NCBI GenBank assembly: GCA_001442925.1
Contig: LDXX01000006.1
Location: 248,001 to 312,000, forward strand
Length of the DNA stretch: 64,000 nucleotides
Reading direction: 5' to 3'
Source: Candidatus Kryptonium thompsonii
GTDB taxonomy: Bacteria; Bacteroidota; Ignavibacteria; Kryptoniales; Kryptoniaceae
Shown here: in pieces, positions 8,168 through 18,627 of the stretch
Numbering within the stretch: the stretch's first letter is position 1
Layout of the letters: the number at the start of each line of letters is the position of its first letter
Program-made: the position numbers and the translations under genes
The notes under the pieces: model-generated
The model's database searches: none
What the model was told of the DNA's origin: nothing
Seen by the model: the letters and a program-made list of their open reading frames with translations, nothing else

Positions 8168-8635
8168 ATGAAGGTTATATTGCGTCAGAATTTTGAAAAT
8201 CTTGGGAAATTTGGAGATATAGTTGAGGTAAAAGATGGTTACGCAAGGAATTTCTTAATTCCGCGTGGTATAGCTCTTCCTGCTACGCCGGGAAATATAA
8301 AAATGGTTGAAACCGAAAAGAAGCAAAAAGCATTTAAGCTTGAAAGAGAAAGATTGTCGGCTCAGAAGCTAGCTGAAGAACTTGCAAAGGTTGAGATTAC
8401 GATCCCGATGAGAGCTGGAGAAAATGAACGTTTGTTTGGTTCTGTGACCGCTCAAATGATTGCGGATGAACTCAGAAAGCTTGGATTTGAAATCGATAGA
8501 CGGAAGATTTTGCTTGATGAGCCGATAAAAATGCTTGGGAAATATGAAATTCCGGTAAAACTTCATCCTGAGGTTAATGCTAAAATTAATCTTAATGTCG
8601 TCCAGGCTGAGGAGGAAAAGGATACCAAAAACTAA
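8168..8635 (+). CDS. rplI: 50S ribosomal protein L9
   Basis: 155 residues. N-terminal rRNA-binding domain (VILRQNFENLGKFGDIVEVKDGYARNFL), long connecting helix (~45-75) and C-terminal domain (GSVTAQMIADELRKLGFEIDRRKI). GGAGAGGG precedes the ATG. Last gene of the rpsF operon, followed by a terminator. Confidence 0.96.
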   Translation: MKVILRQNFENLGKFGDIVEVKDGYARNFLIPRGIALPATPGNIKMVETEKKQKAFKLERERLSAQKLAEELAKVEITIPMRAGENERLFGSVTAQMIADELRKLGFEIDRRKILLDEPIKMLGKYEIPVKLHPEVNAKINLNVVQAEEEKDTKN

Positions 8636-8654
8636 ATTAGCTAATTTTGCTGAT

Positions 8655-8680
8655 CCCGACCTTTTGGGTCGGGTTTTTTT
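8655..8680 (+). terminator. Intrinsic terminator after rplI
   Basis: CCCGACC (8655-8661) pairs with GGTCGGG (8667-8673) and is followed by seven T. It ends the rpsF-ssb-rpsR-rplI operon. Confidence 0.9.
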
Positions 8681-8709
8681 ATCTTAAAAATTTTTAAATG
8701 AGGTTCGAA

Positions 8710-9444
8710 ATGGAAAGTGTTGGTTTATTTACGGCGTTTTTGTTTGGGGTTTTGTCTTTTCTTTCCCCATGTGTTCTTCCTCTTGTGCCGGGGTATATTT
8801 CCTTTATCTCAGGACTTTCGTTTGAGGAGTTGAGAGATTCGGAAAATGCGAGGAAATTTTTAATAAAAACTTTTCTAAGTTCTGCGTTTTTTGTGCTTGG
8901 TTTTTCTGTTGTTTTTGTTTCACTTGGTGCTTCGGCGACCGCTGTTGGAAAGTTTTTATCAGATAATATGAATGTGATTTCAAAGGTCGCTGGAGTTATA
9001 ATAGTTTTGTTCGGTTTACATATGACTGGGATTTTTAAGATAAAGTTTTTGAATTACGAGGCGAAATTGAGGACGCAGGGTAAACCGCTTGGGTTAATTG
9101 GGGCTTTCGTCGTTGGCTTTGCTTTTGCATTTGGATGGACTCCGTGTATTGGACCAGTGCTTGCAACGATTCTTGTGCTTGCATCGCAGCAAGAGACGGT
9201 AAAGCAGGGAATTTTGTTGCTTTCAGTTTATTCGCTTGGGCTTGGAATTCCATTTATAGTGACAAGTTTGAGCGTTAACTTATTTTTCAAATGGTTTTCG
9301 AAGGTAAGGAAACATTTAAATCTAGTAGAAATTGTAAGCGGTGTGATTTTAATTTTGCTTGGAATTTTAATTTTTACGAATTCACTCGGGATTGTTTCAG
9401 CTTACATTATGAAACTTTTTCCATTTTTAGCCAATTTTTCTTAA
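8710..9444 (+). CDS. ccdA: Cytochrome c biogenesis / thiol-disulfide transporter CcdA
   Basis: 244 residues from ATG 8710. This start is chosen because AGG at 8701-8703 can serve as its ribosome binding site and the resulting N-terminus (MESVGLFTAFLFGVLSFLSP) matches the family; an in-frame ATG at 8698 lacks one. There are six hydrophobic segments, with the two redox cysteines in LSPCVLPLVPGYISF and GWTPCIGPVLAT. CcdA carries electrons across the inner membrane to periplasmic thioredoxin-like proteins. No such partner is adjacent. Confidence 0.92.
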   Translation: MESVGLFTAFLFGVLSFLSPCVLPLVPGYISFISGLSFEELRDSENARKFLIKTFLSSAFFVLGFSVVFVSLGASATAVGKFLSDNMNVISKVAGVIIVLFGLHMTGIFKIKFLNYEAKLRTQGKPLGLIGAFVVGFAFAFGWTPCIGPVLATILVLASQQETVKQGILLLSVYSLGLGIPFIVTSLSVNLFFKWFSKVRKHLNLVEIVSGVILILLGILIFTNSLGIVSAYIMKLFPFLANFS

Positions 9445-9468
9445 AAACAAAAGAACCTTTAGCGAAAA

Positions 9469-11208
9469 ATGTCAGTAAATTCTAAATTAAACGATGTTGT
9501 AGTAAGAATTGGTGGTGAAGGTGGAGAAGGTGTGATGAGCGCTGGGGAGATATTGACTTATTCTGCAGCGAGATCGTCATATCGTGTTTTTACATTTAGA
9601 ACCTTCCCTGCGGAGATTAAGGGTGGGCTTGCGATGTATCAACTTCGTGTAAGCCCAAATGATATTTATTCAATGGGAGACAAGCTAAACATTTTGATGG
9701 CTTTTAATCAAGAGGCATTTGATAACTATGCCTCTGCTCTTGCAGATGATGGCGTTTTATTTTATGATCCAGCGGAGTGTAAGCCACCTGAGAACTTTAC
9801 AAAGAAAAAGTATGAAGTACCGCTTAAGGAGCTTGCGATGTCAGCAGGTACGCATCTTGCAAAAAATATGGTTGCAACTGGATTTTTAACTGCGGTGCTT
9901 GGTATTCCGCCGGAAAAATCGGAATATCAAATTGTTGATAAGTTCAAGCGCAAGGGTGAAAAAATCCTTGAACAGAACTTAACAGCCTTTAGAAGCGGAA
10001 TCGAATATGCAAATAGATATCTTGATGAGTTAAGCAGATTTCGTCTTGGGGAACCTAAAAAGAGAGAAAATAGGGTAATCCTTTCGGGAAATCAAGCTAT
10101 TGGTTTTGGAGCGATAGCAGCGGGTTGTAAAGTTGCGGTCGGTTATCCAATTACGCCGGCTTCCCCAATTCTTGAATTTCTTGCAAGATATCTTCCGAGA
10201 TTCGGTGGCAAGGTGATTCAGAACGAGGACGAAATATCTGCTCTTGCGACATGCGTGGGTGCTTCATACGCAGGTGTTAAAGTTATGACACCAACATCTG
10301 GTCCAGGGCTTGCTTTAATGACTGAGCTTGTGACATATGCATCAATGGCTGAATTACCCGTTGTGATAGTCGATGTTCAACGGGCTGGACCTTCAACTGG
10401 GATGCCAAGTAAAACTGAACAAACTGACCTTTATCACGCTGTATTTGGTGGTCCAGGTGAAGCTCCAAGAATTGTTATCGCTCCAGCAAATGTCAGTGAT
10501 TGTTTTTATGAGACGATTAGAGCTTTTAATCTTGCCGAAGAATATCAGATGCCTGTTATACTACTTTCAGATCAAGTTCTTGCTTATCAAACAGAAGCTA
10601 TCCCAAAGCCAGACATTAACTCAGTAAAAATTGTGAATAGAATTGAGCCTGATTACGAACACCAAAATGATTCATATCTTCGTTATAAAATAACTGAAAC
10701 TGGACTTGCTCCGATAGCGATACCTGGACATCCTGGTTTTGAGTATATAGCGCCGGGACTTGAGCATAATGAGCGCGGAAATCCAAATTACACGCCGAAG
10801 GTTCATACCGAGATGCAAAAGAAAAGATTTAAAAAACTTGAAACATTGATTCAAGTGCTTGAAAACGAGGATAGTGATTACTATAAAGTTGATGGAGCTA
10901 AAATATTGATTGTTTCTTGGGGTTCAACTTATGGGGCTATAAGAGAAGCGATTGCGAAAGCGGAGATGGATGGGATAAAGGTCAGTCATTATCATCCGAG
11001 AATTTTAAATCCGTTGCCAAGGAAAAAGATTAAAGAAATTATCCAAAGCTACGATAAAGTTATCGTCGTTGAACAAAATTATCATGGTCAATTTGCAAAT
11101 ATATTGAGAACATTTGTTGATTACAATCCGATAAAAGTTAACAATTATGGTGGTGTTCCTTTCACATCTGAGGAAATTTACAATAAAATAATAGAGGTGT
11201 CAAAATGA
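9469..11208 (+). CDS. korA: 2-oxoacid:ferredoxin oxidoreductase, fused gamma-alpha subunit (KorA type)
   Basis: 579 residues. Residues ~8-190 are the gamma domain (RIGGEGGEGVMSAGEIL, FPAEIKGGLAMYQLRVS). Residues ~200-579 are the alpha (pyrimidine-binding) domain (GNQAIGFGAIAAGCKV, VGYPITPASPI, MTPTSGPGLALM, QRAGPSTGMPSKTEQTD). With KorB it oxidatively decarboxylates 2-oxoacids, reducing ferredoxin; 2-oxoglutarate is the likely substrate by subunit layout but is not proven. It overlaps korB by 4 nt. The delta (ferredoxin) subunit is absent, as in two-subunit KorAB enzymes. Confidence 0.92.
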   Translation: MSVNSKLNDVVVRIGGEGGEGVMSAGEILTYSAARSSYRVFTFRTFPAEIKGGLAMYQLRVSPNDIYSMGDKLNILMAFNQEAFDNYASALADDGVLFYDPAECKPPENFTKKKYEVPLKELAMSAGTHLAKNMVATGFLTAVLGIPPEKSEYQIVDKFKRKGEKILEQNLTAFRSGIEYANRYLDELSRFRLGEPKKRENRVILSGNQAIGFGAIAAGCKVAVGYPITPASPILEFLARYLPRFGGKVIQNEDEISALATCVGASYAGVKVMTPTSGPGLALMTELVTYASMAELPVVIVDVQRAGPSTGMPSKTEQTDLYHAVFGGPGEAPRIVIAPANVSDCFYETIRAFNLAEEYQMPVILLSDQVLAYQTEAIPKPDINSVKIVNRIEPDYEHQNDSYLRYKITETGLAPIAIPGHPGFEYIAPGLEHNERGNPNYTPKVHTEMQKKRFKKLETLIQVLENEDSDYYKVDGAKILIVSWGSTYGAIREAIAKAEMDGIKVSHYHPRILNPLPRKKIKEIIQSYDKVIVVEQNYHGQFANILRTFVDYNPIKVNNYGGVPFTSEEIYNKIIEVSK

Positions 11209-12086
11209 GCGAGGTAATGGAAAAAATAAAGCAGGCAAAAGTCGAATATAAAAGTGAAGTTAAGCCAACATGGTGTCCAGGTTGTGGTGATTATGGAGTG
11301 CTTGCAGCTTTTATAAGGGCACTTGGGGAGTTAAAAATTCCGACTCATAAGTTAAGCATTGTTTCAGGGATTGGTTGTTCAAGCAGATTCCCGCACTTTG
11401 TGAGGGGTTACAATCTTCACACAGTCCATGGAAGGGCTTTGCCCGTTGCGCTTGGTGTGAAGATTGCAAATCCAGAATTAGAAGTTTTTGTTGTAGGTGG
11501 AGATGGGGATGGTTTTGCCATTGGGGGTGGACATATCCCGCACATAGCAAGAAGAAATCCTGATATAGTTTACATAATTCTTGATAACGCAATCTATGGT
11601 TTAACCAAGGGTCAGGTTTCCCCAACTTCAACCTTGACAATGACAACCACAACGACACCTTATGGTGCTCTTGAAATGCCAATTAATCCGGTTATGCTTC
11701 TTCTTGCCTATGGTGCTACCTTCGTTGCCCGTGGATTTTCTTCAAACACCAAGCAATTGACTCAACTGATTATCGAAGCGACAAAACATAAAGGCTTTGC
11801 GGCAGTTCATGTTATATCTCCATGCCCAACTTTCAATATGGAAATCACATTTGATTTTGTTCGGGAAAGAGTTGTCGAAATTCCGCCTGAGCATGACCCA
11901 ACAAATAAGTTGAAGGCGTTTGAACTTGCAATGTCTCAGGACAAGATTTACACTGGGATATTTTATCGTGAGGAGCGACCAACATTTGAGGATAACCTTC
12001 AAAAGATTGTATCTAAGTTTGATGGCGTGATTGACGAATCAGTTAAGAAAGAAAGATTGGAAAAATTGTTTGATCAGTTTGCATAA
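11205..12086 (+). CDS. korB: 2-oxoacid:ferredoxin oxidoreductase, beta subunit (KorB type)
   Basis: 293 residues, the thiamine-diphosphate-binding subunit. PTWCPGCGDYGVLAAF (residues ~20-35) and CSSRFP supply cysteines for an iron-sulfur cluster. GGDGDGFAIGGGHIPH followed by LDNAIYGLTKGQVSPTS is the ThDP/Mg site. GAGGTG precedes the ATG, which overlaps the korA stop. A strong terminator follows. Confidence 0.93.
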   Translation: MSEVMEKIKQAKVEYKSEVKPTWCPGCGDYGVLAAFIRALGELKIPTHKLSIVSGIGCSSRFPHFVRGYNLHTVHGRALPVALGVKIANPELEVFVVGGDGDGFAIGGGHIPHIARRNPDIVYIILDNAIYGLTKGQVSPTSTLTMTTTTTPYGALEMPINPVMLLLAYGATFVARGFSSNTKQLTQLIIEATKHKGFAAVHVISPCPTFNMEITFDFVRERVVEIPPEHDPTNKLKAFELAMSQDKIYTGIFYREERPTFEDNLQKIVSKFDGVIDESVKKERLEKLFDQFA

Positions 12087-12092
12087 TTGATC

Positions 12093-12121
12093 AACCCCCT
12101 CTGTAAAGAGGGGGTTTTTAA
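12093..12121 (+). terminator. Intrinsic terminator after korB
   Basis: ACCCCCTCT (12094-12102) pairs with AGAGGGGGT (12107-12115) around a GTAA loop, followed by TTTTAATTTTTT. It lies between convergent genes and could also slow minus-strand readthrough, though the U-tract is on the plus side. Confidence 0.9.
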
Positions 12122-12130
12122 TTTTTTGTC

Positions 12131-13099
12131 TCACCGATAGAAATTTCTCACCCATCTATGTTTTCTCAGCTCGAACAACATTTTTTGGGAAAGTTTTCTT
12201 CCATCTGAAACTTTTACATTTTCCTCAACATGTTGAACTTTTCTCATCCCAGGAATAACGGTTGAAACTGCTTCATGGCTTAGGCAAAATCTTAGAGCAA
12301 GCTCACTTAGAGTCTGTGCTTCGTTCCCGAGAAGTTTTTCGAGTTTTTTCACCCTTTCCCATACCTGTTGTTTTCTATCATCTCTGAAATATCTATTTCT
12401 CCAGTCTCCATCTGGAAATTTTGTCTCTGGTGTTATCTTTCCTGTCAAGCTTCCTTCATCAAATGGGACTCTAACGATCACCCCAATGTTGTATTGCATG
12501 CAAATTGGAAAGAGTTCATCTTCTGGAGATTGATCGAAGATGTTGTAGATTACCTGAACGGTATCAACCCTGCCTGTTTTTATAAGTTCAATTGCATTCC
12601 ATGGTTCGTGGTCGTTTATTGAAACGCCGAAAAATCTTATCTTGCCTTCTTCTTTCAATTTTTGTATAGCCTCCCACCATTCATCCATCCTTGCCCATTC
12701 ATCATTCCAGACATGAAATTGCTGAAGATCGATTGCATCAACGCCGAGGTTTTTTAAACTTTGTTCTGTTGATTTTATGATATGTTCATAAGGGAAAACT
12801 TCTCTAAGTGGAGTTCCTTTTAAAGCTGGCCAAACCATATTTTTAGGGGGTATTTTAGTCGCCACATAAACATTTTCTCTCGTTTCCTTTAAAACTTTTC
12901 CGATCAACCTTTCGCTATGTCCATCGCCATAAACAAGCGCAGTATCAATGAAGTTAACACCAAGTTCAATTGCTCTGTGCAAAGCTTTTATCGATTCTTC
13001 ATCGTTTGAATCCGCCCACATCTTCCCTCCAATTCCCCAACTTCCAAATCCAATTTCAGATACTTGAAGACCTGTTCTGCCAAGGATACGATATTGCAT
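12131..13099 (-). CDS. Aldo/keto reductase
   Basis: 322 residues, NAD(P)H-dependent oxidoreductase with a TIM barrel. The opening ([21 protein letters not shown]) and the tetrad are visible: Asp and Tyr in [14 protein letters not shown] (~50-60), Lys in VYVATKIPP (~84) and His in LQQFHVWND (~127). The C-terminal cofactor motif is [18 protein letters not shown]. Substrate unknown. It is a lone minus-strand gene, divergent from guaA. Confidence 0.92.
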   Translation of the reverse strand: MQYRILGRTGLQVSEIGFGSWGIGGKMWADSNDEESIKALHRAIELGVNFIDTALVYGDGHSERLIGKVLKETRENVYVATKIPPKNMVWPALKGTPLREVFPYEHIIKSTEQSLKNLGVDAIDLQQFHVWNDEWARMDEWWEAIQKLKEEGKIRFFGVSINDHEPWNAIELIKTGRVDTVQVIYNIFDQSPEDELFPICMQYNIGVIVRVPFDEGSLTGKITPETKFPDGDWRNRYFRDDRKQQVWERVKKLEKLLGNEAQTLSELALRFCLSHEAVSTVIPGMRKVQHVEENVKVSDGRKLSQKMLFELRKHRWVRNFYR

Positions 13100-13175
13100 C
13101 GCTTTCTTCTATTTTGTTTTGAATTTGTGAGATTTGTTAAAAATTTAATAGAAAGTGCCTCAAGAAAAAAATTTC

Positions 13176-13205
13176 TTGTGCAAATTTTAAAAATTTTTTT
13201 ATATT
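13176..13205 (+). promoter_or_regulatory. Possible sigma-70-type promoter for guaA
   Basis: TTGTGC (13176-13181) and TATATT (13200-13205) are 18 nt apart, giving a start near 13212 and a leader of about 23 nt before the guaA ATG. The region is very AT-rich, so chance matches are likely. Confidence 0.4.
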
Positions 13206-13234
13206 AAACTAAAACTCAATGAACTCGGATATTA

Positions 13235-14773
13235 ATGCGACCTAACGAATTCATTCTTATACTTGATTTTGGCTCCCAATATACACAGCTCATAGCAAGG
13301 AGAATAAGAGAGGCTGGCGTGTATTCTGAAATTCAACCCTTTAATTTTCCTGTTGATGAAATTGCAAAGATAAAGCCCAAAGGAATAATTTTGTCGGGTG
13401 GCCCTGCAAGTGTTTATGAAAATGGTTCTCCACAAGTCGATGTGAAATTGTTCCAGCTTGGGATTCCAGTGCTTGGGATTTGCTATGGTCTTCAGTTGAT
13501 CGCTTATAAACTTGGGGGTGAGGTTGATAGGTTTGCAAAAAGAGAATATGGAAAGGCGATTTTAAAAATAGAAAAAGATGATGATCTTTTCTATGATTTA
13601 AACTCAGAGATAACAGTTTGGATGAGTCATGGAGATGCTCTTGTGAAAGCACCACCTGGATTTGAAGTTATAGCGCAAACAGAAAATTCCCCAATCTGTG
13701 TGATACGAAACAGGGAAAAGAAAATTTACGGTGTTCAATTTCATCCTGAGGTTGTGCATACTGAAAAGGGATTTGAGATATTGAAAAATTTTGTGTACAG
13801 AATTTGTCAATGCCAAGGTGGATGGAACGCTGAATTTTTCATTGAAAATGAGATAAAGGAGATAAGAGAAACGGTCAAAGATAAAAAAGTTATGTGTGCC
13901 GTAAGCGGTGGAGTTGATTCAACAGTGCTCGCTGTTTTACTTAACAGGGCTATCGGTGAAAATTTAATCGCAATTTATATTGATAATGGTTTAATGCGAC
14001 GAAACGAAGGGAAAGAAATAGTTGAAATGTTTAAACAGCTTGGAATTAAAGTTTATTATATTGATGCTGGTGAAATTTTTCTTAAAAGATTGTGCAATGT
14101 AATTGATCCAGAAGAAAAAAGGAAAATTATTGGGCATACATTTATTGAAGTTTTTGAACAAGAGGCTGAGAAATTTAAAGATGTTGAATTTCTTGCGCAG
14201 GGAACTTTATATCCTGATGTAATTGAGTCAACTTCTTACAGGGGACCTTCAGCAAAGATAAAAACGCATCATAATGTCGGAGGACTCCCTGAAAAGATAA
14301 AATTTAAATTGATAGAACCATTTAGAGAACTTTTCAAGGACGAGGTGAAAAGGATTGGGAAAGCACTTGGGCTTAGCGATGAAATATTAAATCGACATCC
14401 ATTCCCAGGTCCAGGTCTTGCTGTTAGAGTGATTGGCGAAGTTACACCTGAAAAACTTGAGATTTTGAGAAGTGCCGATGAAATTTTGATTGAAGAGATA
14501 AGAAATGCGAATCTTTATGATAAAATCTGGCAAGCGTTTGCCGTGCTTTTACCAGTGCGATCAGTTGGGGTTATGGGGGACGAGAGAAGTTATGAATATG
14601 TTATAGCTTTAAGGGTTGTAACGAGCCAAGATGGAATGACAGCTGATTGGGTGAGGTTACCATATGATGTGCTTGAAAAAATCTCCGCAAGGATCGTAAA
14701 TGAAGTTAATGGGGTTAATAGGGTTGTTTATGACATAACCACAAAACCCCCAGCAACAATTGAATGGGAATGA
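13235..14773 (+). CDS. guaA: GMP synthase (glutamine-hydrolysing)
   Basis: 512 residues, full length. The N-terminal class I glutamine amidotransferase has the nucleophile Cys in GICYGLQL (~83) and His-Glu in GVQFHPEV (~170). The ATP pyrophosphatase domain has the PP-loop SGGVDSTV near 224. The C-terminal dimerisation domain contains [16 protein letters not shown]. It converts XMP to GMP. Three bases separate it from the following TPR gene. Confidence 0.97.
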   Translation: MRPNEFILILDFGSQYTQLIARRIREAGVYSEIQPFNFPVDEIAKIKPKGIILSGGPASVYENGSPQVDVKLFQLGIPVLGICYGLQLIAYKLGGEVDRFAKREYGKAILKIEKDDDLFYDLNSEITVWMSHGDALVKAPPGFEVIAQTENSPICVIRNREKKIYGVQFHPEVVHTEKGFEILKNFVYRICQCQGGWNAEFFIENEIKEIRETVKDKKVMCAVSGGVDSTVLAVLLNRAIGENLIAIYIDNGLMRRNEGKEIVEMFKQLGIKVYYIDAGEIFLKRLCNVIDPEEKRKIIGHTFIEVFEQEAEKFKDVEFLAQGTLYPDVIESTSYRGPSAKIKTHHNVGGLPEKIKFKLIEPFRELFKDEVKRIGKALGLSDEILNRHPFPGPGLAVRVIGEVTPEKLEILRSADEILIEEIRNANLYDKIWQAFAVLLPVRSVGVMGDERSYEYVIALRVVTSQDGMTADWVRLPYDVLEKISARIVNEVNGVNRVVYDITTKPPATIEWE

Positions 14774-14776
14774 AAA

Positions 14777-15646
14777 ATGTTAAGTGCAACCATAAGAAAA
14801 TCTTTGGAGAAGGCAAGAAAATATTTTGACTCAGGCAAGGTCCTGCATTCAATGCAGATTTATCATAGACTTATAAGTGAGTATCCAAGTTTTGTTGAGG
14901 CTTATATTGAACTCGCTTTTATCTATATAAAACTTGGCAAGGAAAACAGCGCTGAAAAATTATTGAGAAAGGCGTATGAACTTGAACCGAATAATGAAGA
15001 AGTTCTCTTTATGCTTGGGAACATATGTCTTAGATCAAAGAGGTTTGATGAGGCGATAAAATTTTACACATCGCTTTTATCTCTTGATTACCCAGTTGTT
15101 CACTATAATCTTGGGCTTGCATATTATCATAAGGGGAATTATCTCGAGGCGGAAGCAGAATTTAAAAAAGTTTTAAAGCTTGATCCTGATTTTCCAAAAG
15201 CGTTTGAGTCGCTTGGGGAGATACTTATAAAACTTGGCAATTACAAGGAAGCGATTGATTACTTGCAACGGGGCATAAAGAGGGAACCATATAACTACAC
15301 CCTTTATCATTTGCTTGCAATTTCATATTGGAATCTTGGCGAGCTTAATGAAGCTAAAAGAGCTATTGAAACTGCGATTGATCTTGAACCAAATAAAGCA
15401 GTTCTGTGGGAAATATGTGGTGAGATCTCACTTGAGCTTGGGGAGATAGAGGAAGCTGAAAGGTATTTTAATCGAGCTATCCAACTCGATGGAAGCCTTG
15501 TTGACTCGTTTATAAATCTTGGTTTGATTTACAAATATCGTGGTGATAACAACGAAGCAGATAAGTTTTTCAATGAAGCGCTGAGGATTGATCCGAATGC
15601 TAAATTCAAAATAGATGAAAAACTTAAGCTTTTGAAAAATGGTTAG
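14777..15646 (+). CDS. Tetratricopeptide repeat protein
   Basis: 289 residues consisting almost wholly of about eight TPR units, with recurring patterns such as AYIELAFIYIKLGKENSAEKL and LGEIEEAERYFNRAIQLD. It has no signal peptide or transmembrane segment, so it is probably a cytoplasmic protein-interaction scaffold. It overlaps the next gene by 8 nt, which suggests a functional link to that exported LpoA-like protein. Confidence 0.85.
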   Translation: MLSATIRKSLEKARKYFDSGKVLHSMQIYHRLISEYPSFVEAYIELAFIYIKLGKENSAEKLLRKAYELEPNNEEVLFMLGNICLRSKRFDEAIKFYTSLLSLDYPVVHYNLGLAYYHKGNYLEAEAEFKKVLKLDPDFPKAFESLGEILIKLGNYKEAIDYLQRGIKREPYNYTLYHLLAISYWNLGELNEAKRAIETAIDLEPNKAVLWEICGEISLELGEIEEAERYFNRAIQLDGSLVDSFINLGLIYKYRGDNNEADKFFNEALRIDPNAKFKIDEKLKLLKNG

Positions 15647-17414
15647 ATTCTTGCGTGTGGCTTTGCTTTTATTTTTTGTTAGCTTTACACTTTTAGGACA
15701 AGGTGAAAAAATTTACAATCCAGTTGCTGATTCGCTTTTTAAATCTGGTCTCGATTTCTTTAAACTTGGTTTAAATGCACGCATCGTTCAGGCTGACACA
15801 GCTGGTTTTAGATATTTTTTAAATGCTTATTCAAATTTCGATTCCGTTATTTCACTTGGTTTGAATCACCGCACGACGGCAAGCTACATCATGGCATCAA
15901 AATCGCTTTGTTATCTTGACAGGTATAGAGATGCGGAAAAGCTTTTGAGGAAATTTGTTAATGAATTTCCGACGAGTGACTATATCGAAGATGCTTTTTA
16001 CACACTTGCTTTGATCTATTCTAAATTCGGCAACTTTAAGGAAGCAATACTTAAACTTGATCGAGCGATCTCAAAATCAAAGCACGAAAAATCAAAATAT
16101 GTTGAAATCGCTTCCGTTATAATTGATTCGCTTTCATTCGATGAGCTTAACGAGATTGAAAAATTTGAGTTGACCCCAGAAGTGCGGTATTTAGTTGTGA
16201 TGCGAATTTCGAATAACCTTATCTCATCTGGAAAGATAGAAAATTCAAAAAAATATGTTTCGGAACAGCTAAGATATTTTAGCGGGACAGAATTTTATGG
16301 AAAGTTGTTGTATCGAATTAACTACTTTGATCGACTTCTTATCCGTCCTAAGGTGAAAATCGGGGTTTTGCTTCCCAAGGGGCAAAGTTTGAGCGAGTCA
16401 ATTTTAAATGGTGTAGAAGTAGCAATTGATGAGCATAACATGAGTTCAAATCCAAAGGTTGGCATTGAAGTCAGATATTATACAAATGAGGATGTCGATC
16501 AGAAATTGTTAAGTTTCAAAAATTATCCTGATCTTTTGGGTATAATTGGTCCAATTTATAGCGAGGATGTTGAACTTTGTGCAAGATTTGGGGATCAAGT
16601 CAAAATACCAATAATTTCTCCGACGGCGACATCAGATGGTTTAACTAAATTAAGCCGTTACATTTTTCAATTTAACTCAAATTATTCACTTCGCTCAAGG
16701 GCGCTGGCGCAGTTTGCAATTTTCGCCCTTGGATTGAAGCACTTTCTTATTTTAGCTCCAAATGATAAAATGATAAAACCTTTTGTTGATGCTTTTGTTG
16801 ACGAGGTCAAGAAAAATTCAGCAAGTGTGCTTGGAATACAATTTTACAATCCCGATGAGACTGATCTTCGTCCCTATTTTAGGAATTTTATTGCAGGAGT
16901 TGAATCACTCAAGGTTTCGCTTCAAGATGTTTCTTCCGGTGAAGTTGGTTTATTTGCACCAATTTTAAATCCTGATTTTATCGGTATAATTTCCTCGCAA
17001 ATTTATTATCACGATATTAAAGTCAAAATACTAGGTAACGATGTGTGGAACAACTTTGACGAACTTTACATGAACAGAAGATATACGGATGGCGTTATTT
17101 TCACAAGCGGGCAATACATTGATTTTAATAGCCCCTCATTTGAAGCATTTGCAAAATTATTTAAGGAAAAGTTTCAAAAGGAGCCAGATGAATTTTCGGT
17201 TTATGGCTATGATGTGACTCGATTGCTTTTAAAAATAATTAGCGAGGGCAAACTGACAGCTGATGAGGTTTACGCAGGGTTGAAAAAATATGAAACAGTT
17301 GGTATTGGGCGTGATATAGTTTTTAACGATGATAGGGTTAATAACTCAGTTTCAATCCTTGTCTTTAAGGACAATCTAATAAGGAGAATATCACAATGGA
17401 CGGTGGCACAATAA
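15639..17414 (+). CDS. Exported protein with TPR-like N-terminus and LpoA-like periplasmic-binding domain
   Basis: 591 residues. A signal peptide (LRVALLLFFVSFTLLGQ) is followed by helical repeats (~20-220) resembling TPRs, then a type 1 periplasmic-binding-fold domain (~232-590) with KIGVLLPKGQSLSESILNGV, GIIGPIYSEDVELC and IPIISPTATSDGL. This order matches LpoA, the outer-membrane activator of PBP1A, and similar leucine-binding-type proteins. There is no lipobox Cys, so it is predicted soluble or otherwise anchored. A role in peptidoglycan synthesis is inference; a substrate-binding role is the alternative. Confidence 0.75.
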   Translation: MVRFLRVALLLFFVSFTLLGQGEKIYNPVADSLFKSGLDFFKLGLNARIVQADTAGFRYFLNAYSNFDSVISLGLNHRTTASYIMASKSLCYLDRYRDAEKLLRKFVNEFPTSDYIEDAFYTLALIYSKFGNFKEAILKLDRAISKSKHEKSKYVEIASVIIDSLSFDELNEIEKFELTPEVRYLVVMRISNNLISSGKIENSKKYVSEQLRYFSGTEFYGKLLYRINYFDRLLIRPKVKIGVLLPKGQSLSESILNGVEVAIDEHNMSSNPKVGIEVRYYTNEDVDQKLLSFKNYPDLLGIIGPIYSEDVELCARFGDQVKIPIISPTATSDGLTKLSRYIFQFNSNYSLRSRALAQFAIFALGLKHFLILAPNDKMIKPFVDAFVDEVKKNSASVLGIQFYNPDETDLRPYFRNFIAGVESLKVSLQDVSSGEVGLFAPILNPDFIGIISSQIYYHDIKVKILGNDVWNNFDELYMNRRYTDGVIFTSGQYIDFNSPSFEAFAKLFKEKFQKEPDEFSVYGYDVTRLLLKIISEGKLTADEVYAGLKKYETVGIGRDIVFNDDRVNNSVSILVFKDNLIRRISQWTVAQ

Positions 17415-18118
17415 AATATGACTCAGATGATAACTATAGGCTTCGGATAAAAGATTTACCGCTTGAAACAAGACCACGGGAGAAGTTTATAAAGTATGGG
17501 GCTCGCTCAGTTTCAAATGCCGAACTTCTTGCCATTTTAATTGGCTCGGGTACGAAGAAAATATCTGCTATAGACCTTGCGAATAAAATTTTATCTGATG
17601 CTGGAAGTTTGCGTGAACTTGCTCGTAAAGACCTGAGCGACTTGAAAAAATATAAAGGTATAGGACTAAAGAAAGCTGTGGTGATTTCGGCTGCGTTTGA
17701 ACTTTCAAGGAGAATTCAATCTGAATCCGCTTTGGAAAAACCGCAAATCATGTCCCCAGAAGATGTAGCTAAAATTTTCATCCCCCGACTTTCTGATCTT
17801 AAAAAAGAAATTTTAATCGTTATACTTCTTAACACAGCAAATAGAATACTTAAAGATGTCGTTGTATCCGAGGGGAATTTGAATTCAAGTATAATTCACC
17901 CAAGGGAAGTGTTTAAACCAGCCATTGATGAACTTGCTGCAAGCATAATTCTTGTGCATAACCATCCAAGTGGAAATCCCGAACCAAGTAAAATGGATAT
18001 TGAAGTGACGAAACAAATCTATCAAGCGGGTGAAATCTTGGGGATAAAACTTCTTGATCATATCATAATTGCTGGTGATAAATTTAAAAGCTTAGCTCAA
18101 CTTGGAATAATAAAGTAA
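17396..18118 (+). CDS. radC: RadC family protein (JAB1/MPN+ domain)
   Basis: 240 residues. An N-terminal helix-hairpin-helix-like part (KYKGIGLKKAVVISAAFEL, ~85-103) is followed by the RadC JAMM-like metal-binding domain with HNHPSGNPEPSKMD (~184-197). Despite the name, a direct role in DNA repair is doubtful in the family. Its first 19 nt overlap the previous gene; AAGGAG lies just upstream of the ATG. Confidence 0.93.
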   Translation: MDGGTIKYDSDDNYRLRIKDLPLETRPREKFIKYGARSVSNAELLAILIGSGTKKISAIDLANKILSDAGSLRELARKDLSDLKKYKGIGLKKAVVISAAFELSRRIQSESALEKPQIMSPEDVAKIFIPRLSDLKKEILIVILLNTANRILKDVVVSEGNLNSSIIHPREVFKPAIDELAASIILVHNHPSGNPEPSKMDIEVTKQIYQAGEILGIKLLDHIIIAGDKFKSLAQLGIIK

Positions 18119-18139
18119 AAATAAACTGGGGGTGAAGTT

Positions 18140-18622
18140 ATGGAGTTAAAAATTGTGAAAATTGAAAAGCCAGACAACATCAATTTTATACTTGGTCAGG
18201 CACACTTTATAAAAACTGTAGAAGATTTGTATGAAGCAATTGTCACAACTCAACCACATTTGAAGTTTGGAATAGCGTTTTGCGAATCTTCTGGACCGGC
18301 TCTTGTCAGATGGGCTGGAAATGATGATGCTATGATTGAACTTGCAAAGAAGAACGCTTTAAATCTTTCTGCAGGGCACTCGTTTATCATTTTTATGGAT
18401 AACGGTTATCCGATAAATATCTTAAATGCGATTAAAATGGTTCCAGAGGTGTGCAGAATCTTTTGTGCAACTGCAAATCCAGTTGAAGTTGTAATAGCAG
18501 AAACAGAACAGGGGCGTGGGATTCTTGGTGTAATTGATGGACTTAAGACCAAAGGGATTGAGGGTGAGGAGGATATTCAAAAGAGGAAAGAATTTTTGAG
18601 AAAAATTGGATATAAATTTTAA
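18140..18622 (+). CDS. Adenosine-specific kinase (COG1839/DUF355 family)
   Basis: 160 residues matching the small family described as adenosine-specific kinase. Conserved stretches are [35 protein letters not shown] and [20 protein letters not shown]; the C-terminal half includes [20 protein letters not shown]. The family is frequent in archaea and thermophilic bacteria. Its biological role is poorly defined. GGGGGTGA precedes the ATG, 21 nt after radC, so cotranscription is likely. Confidence 0.85.
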   Translation: MELKIVKIEKPDNINFILGQAHFIKTVEDLYEAIVTTQPHLKFGIAFCESSGPALVRWAGNDDAMIELAKKNALNLSAGHSFIIFMDNGYPINILNAIKMVPEVCRIFCATANPVEVVIAETEQGRGILGVIDGLKTKGIEGEEDIQKRKEFLRKIGYKF

Positions 18623-18627
18623 ACTTG

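Noticed and set aside
17404-17419. TGGCAC in the start of radC as a sigma-54 promoter
   Set aside because: No TTGC at the required spacing.
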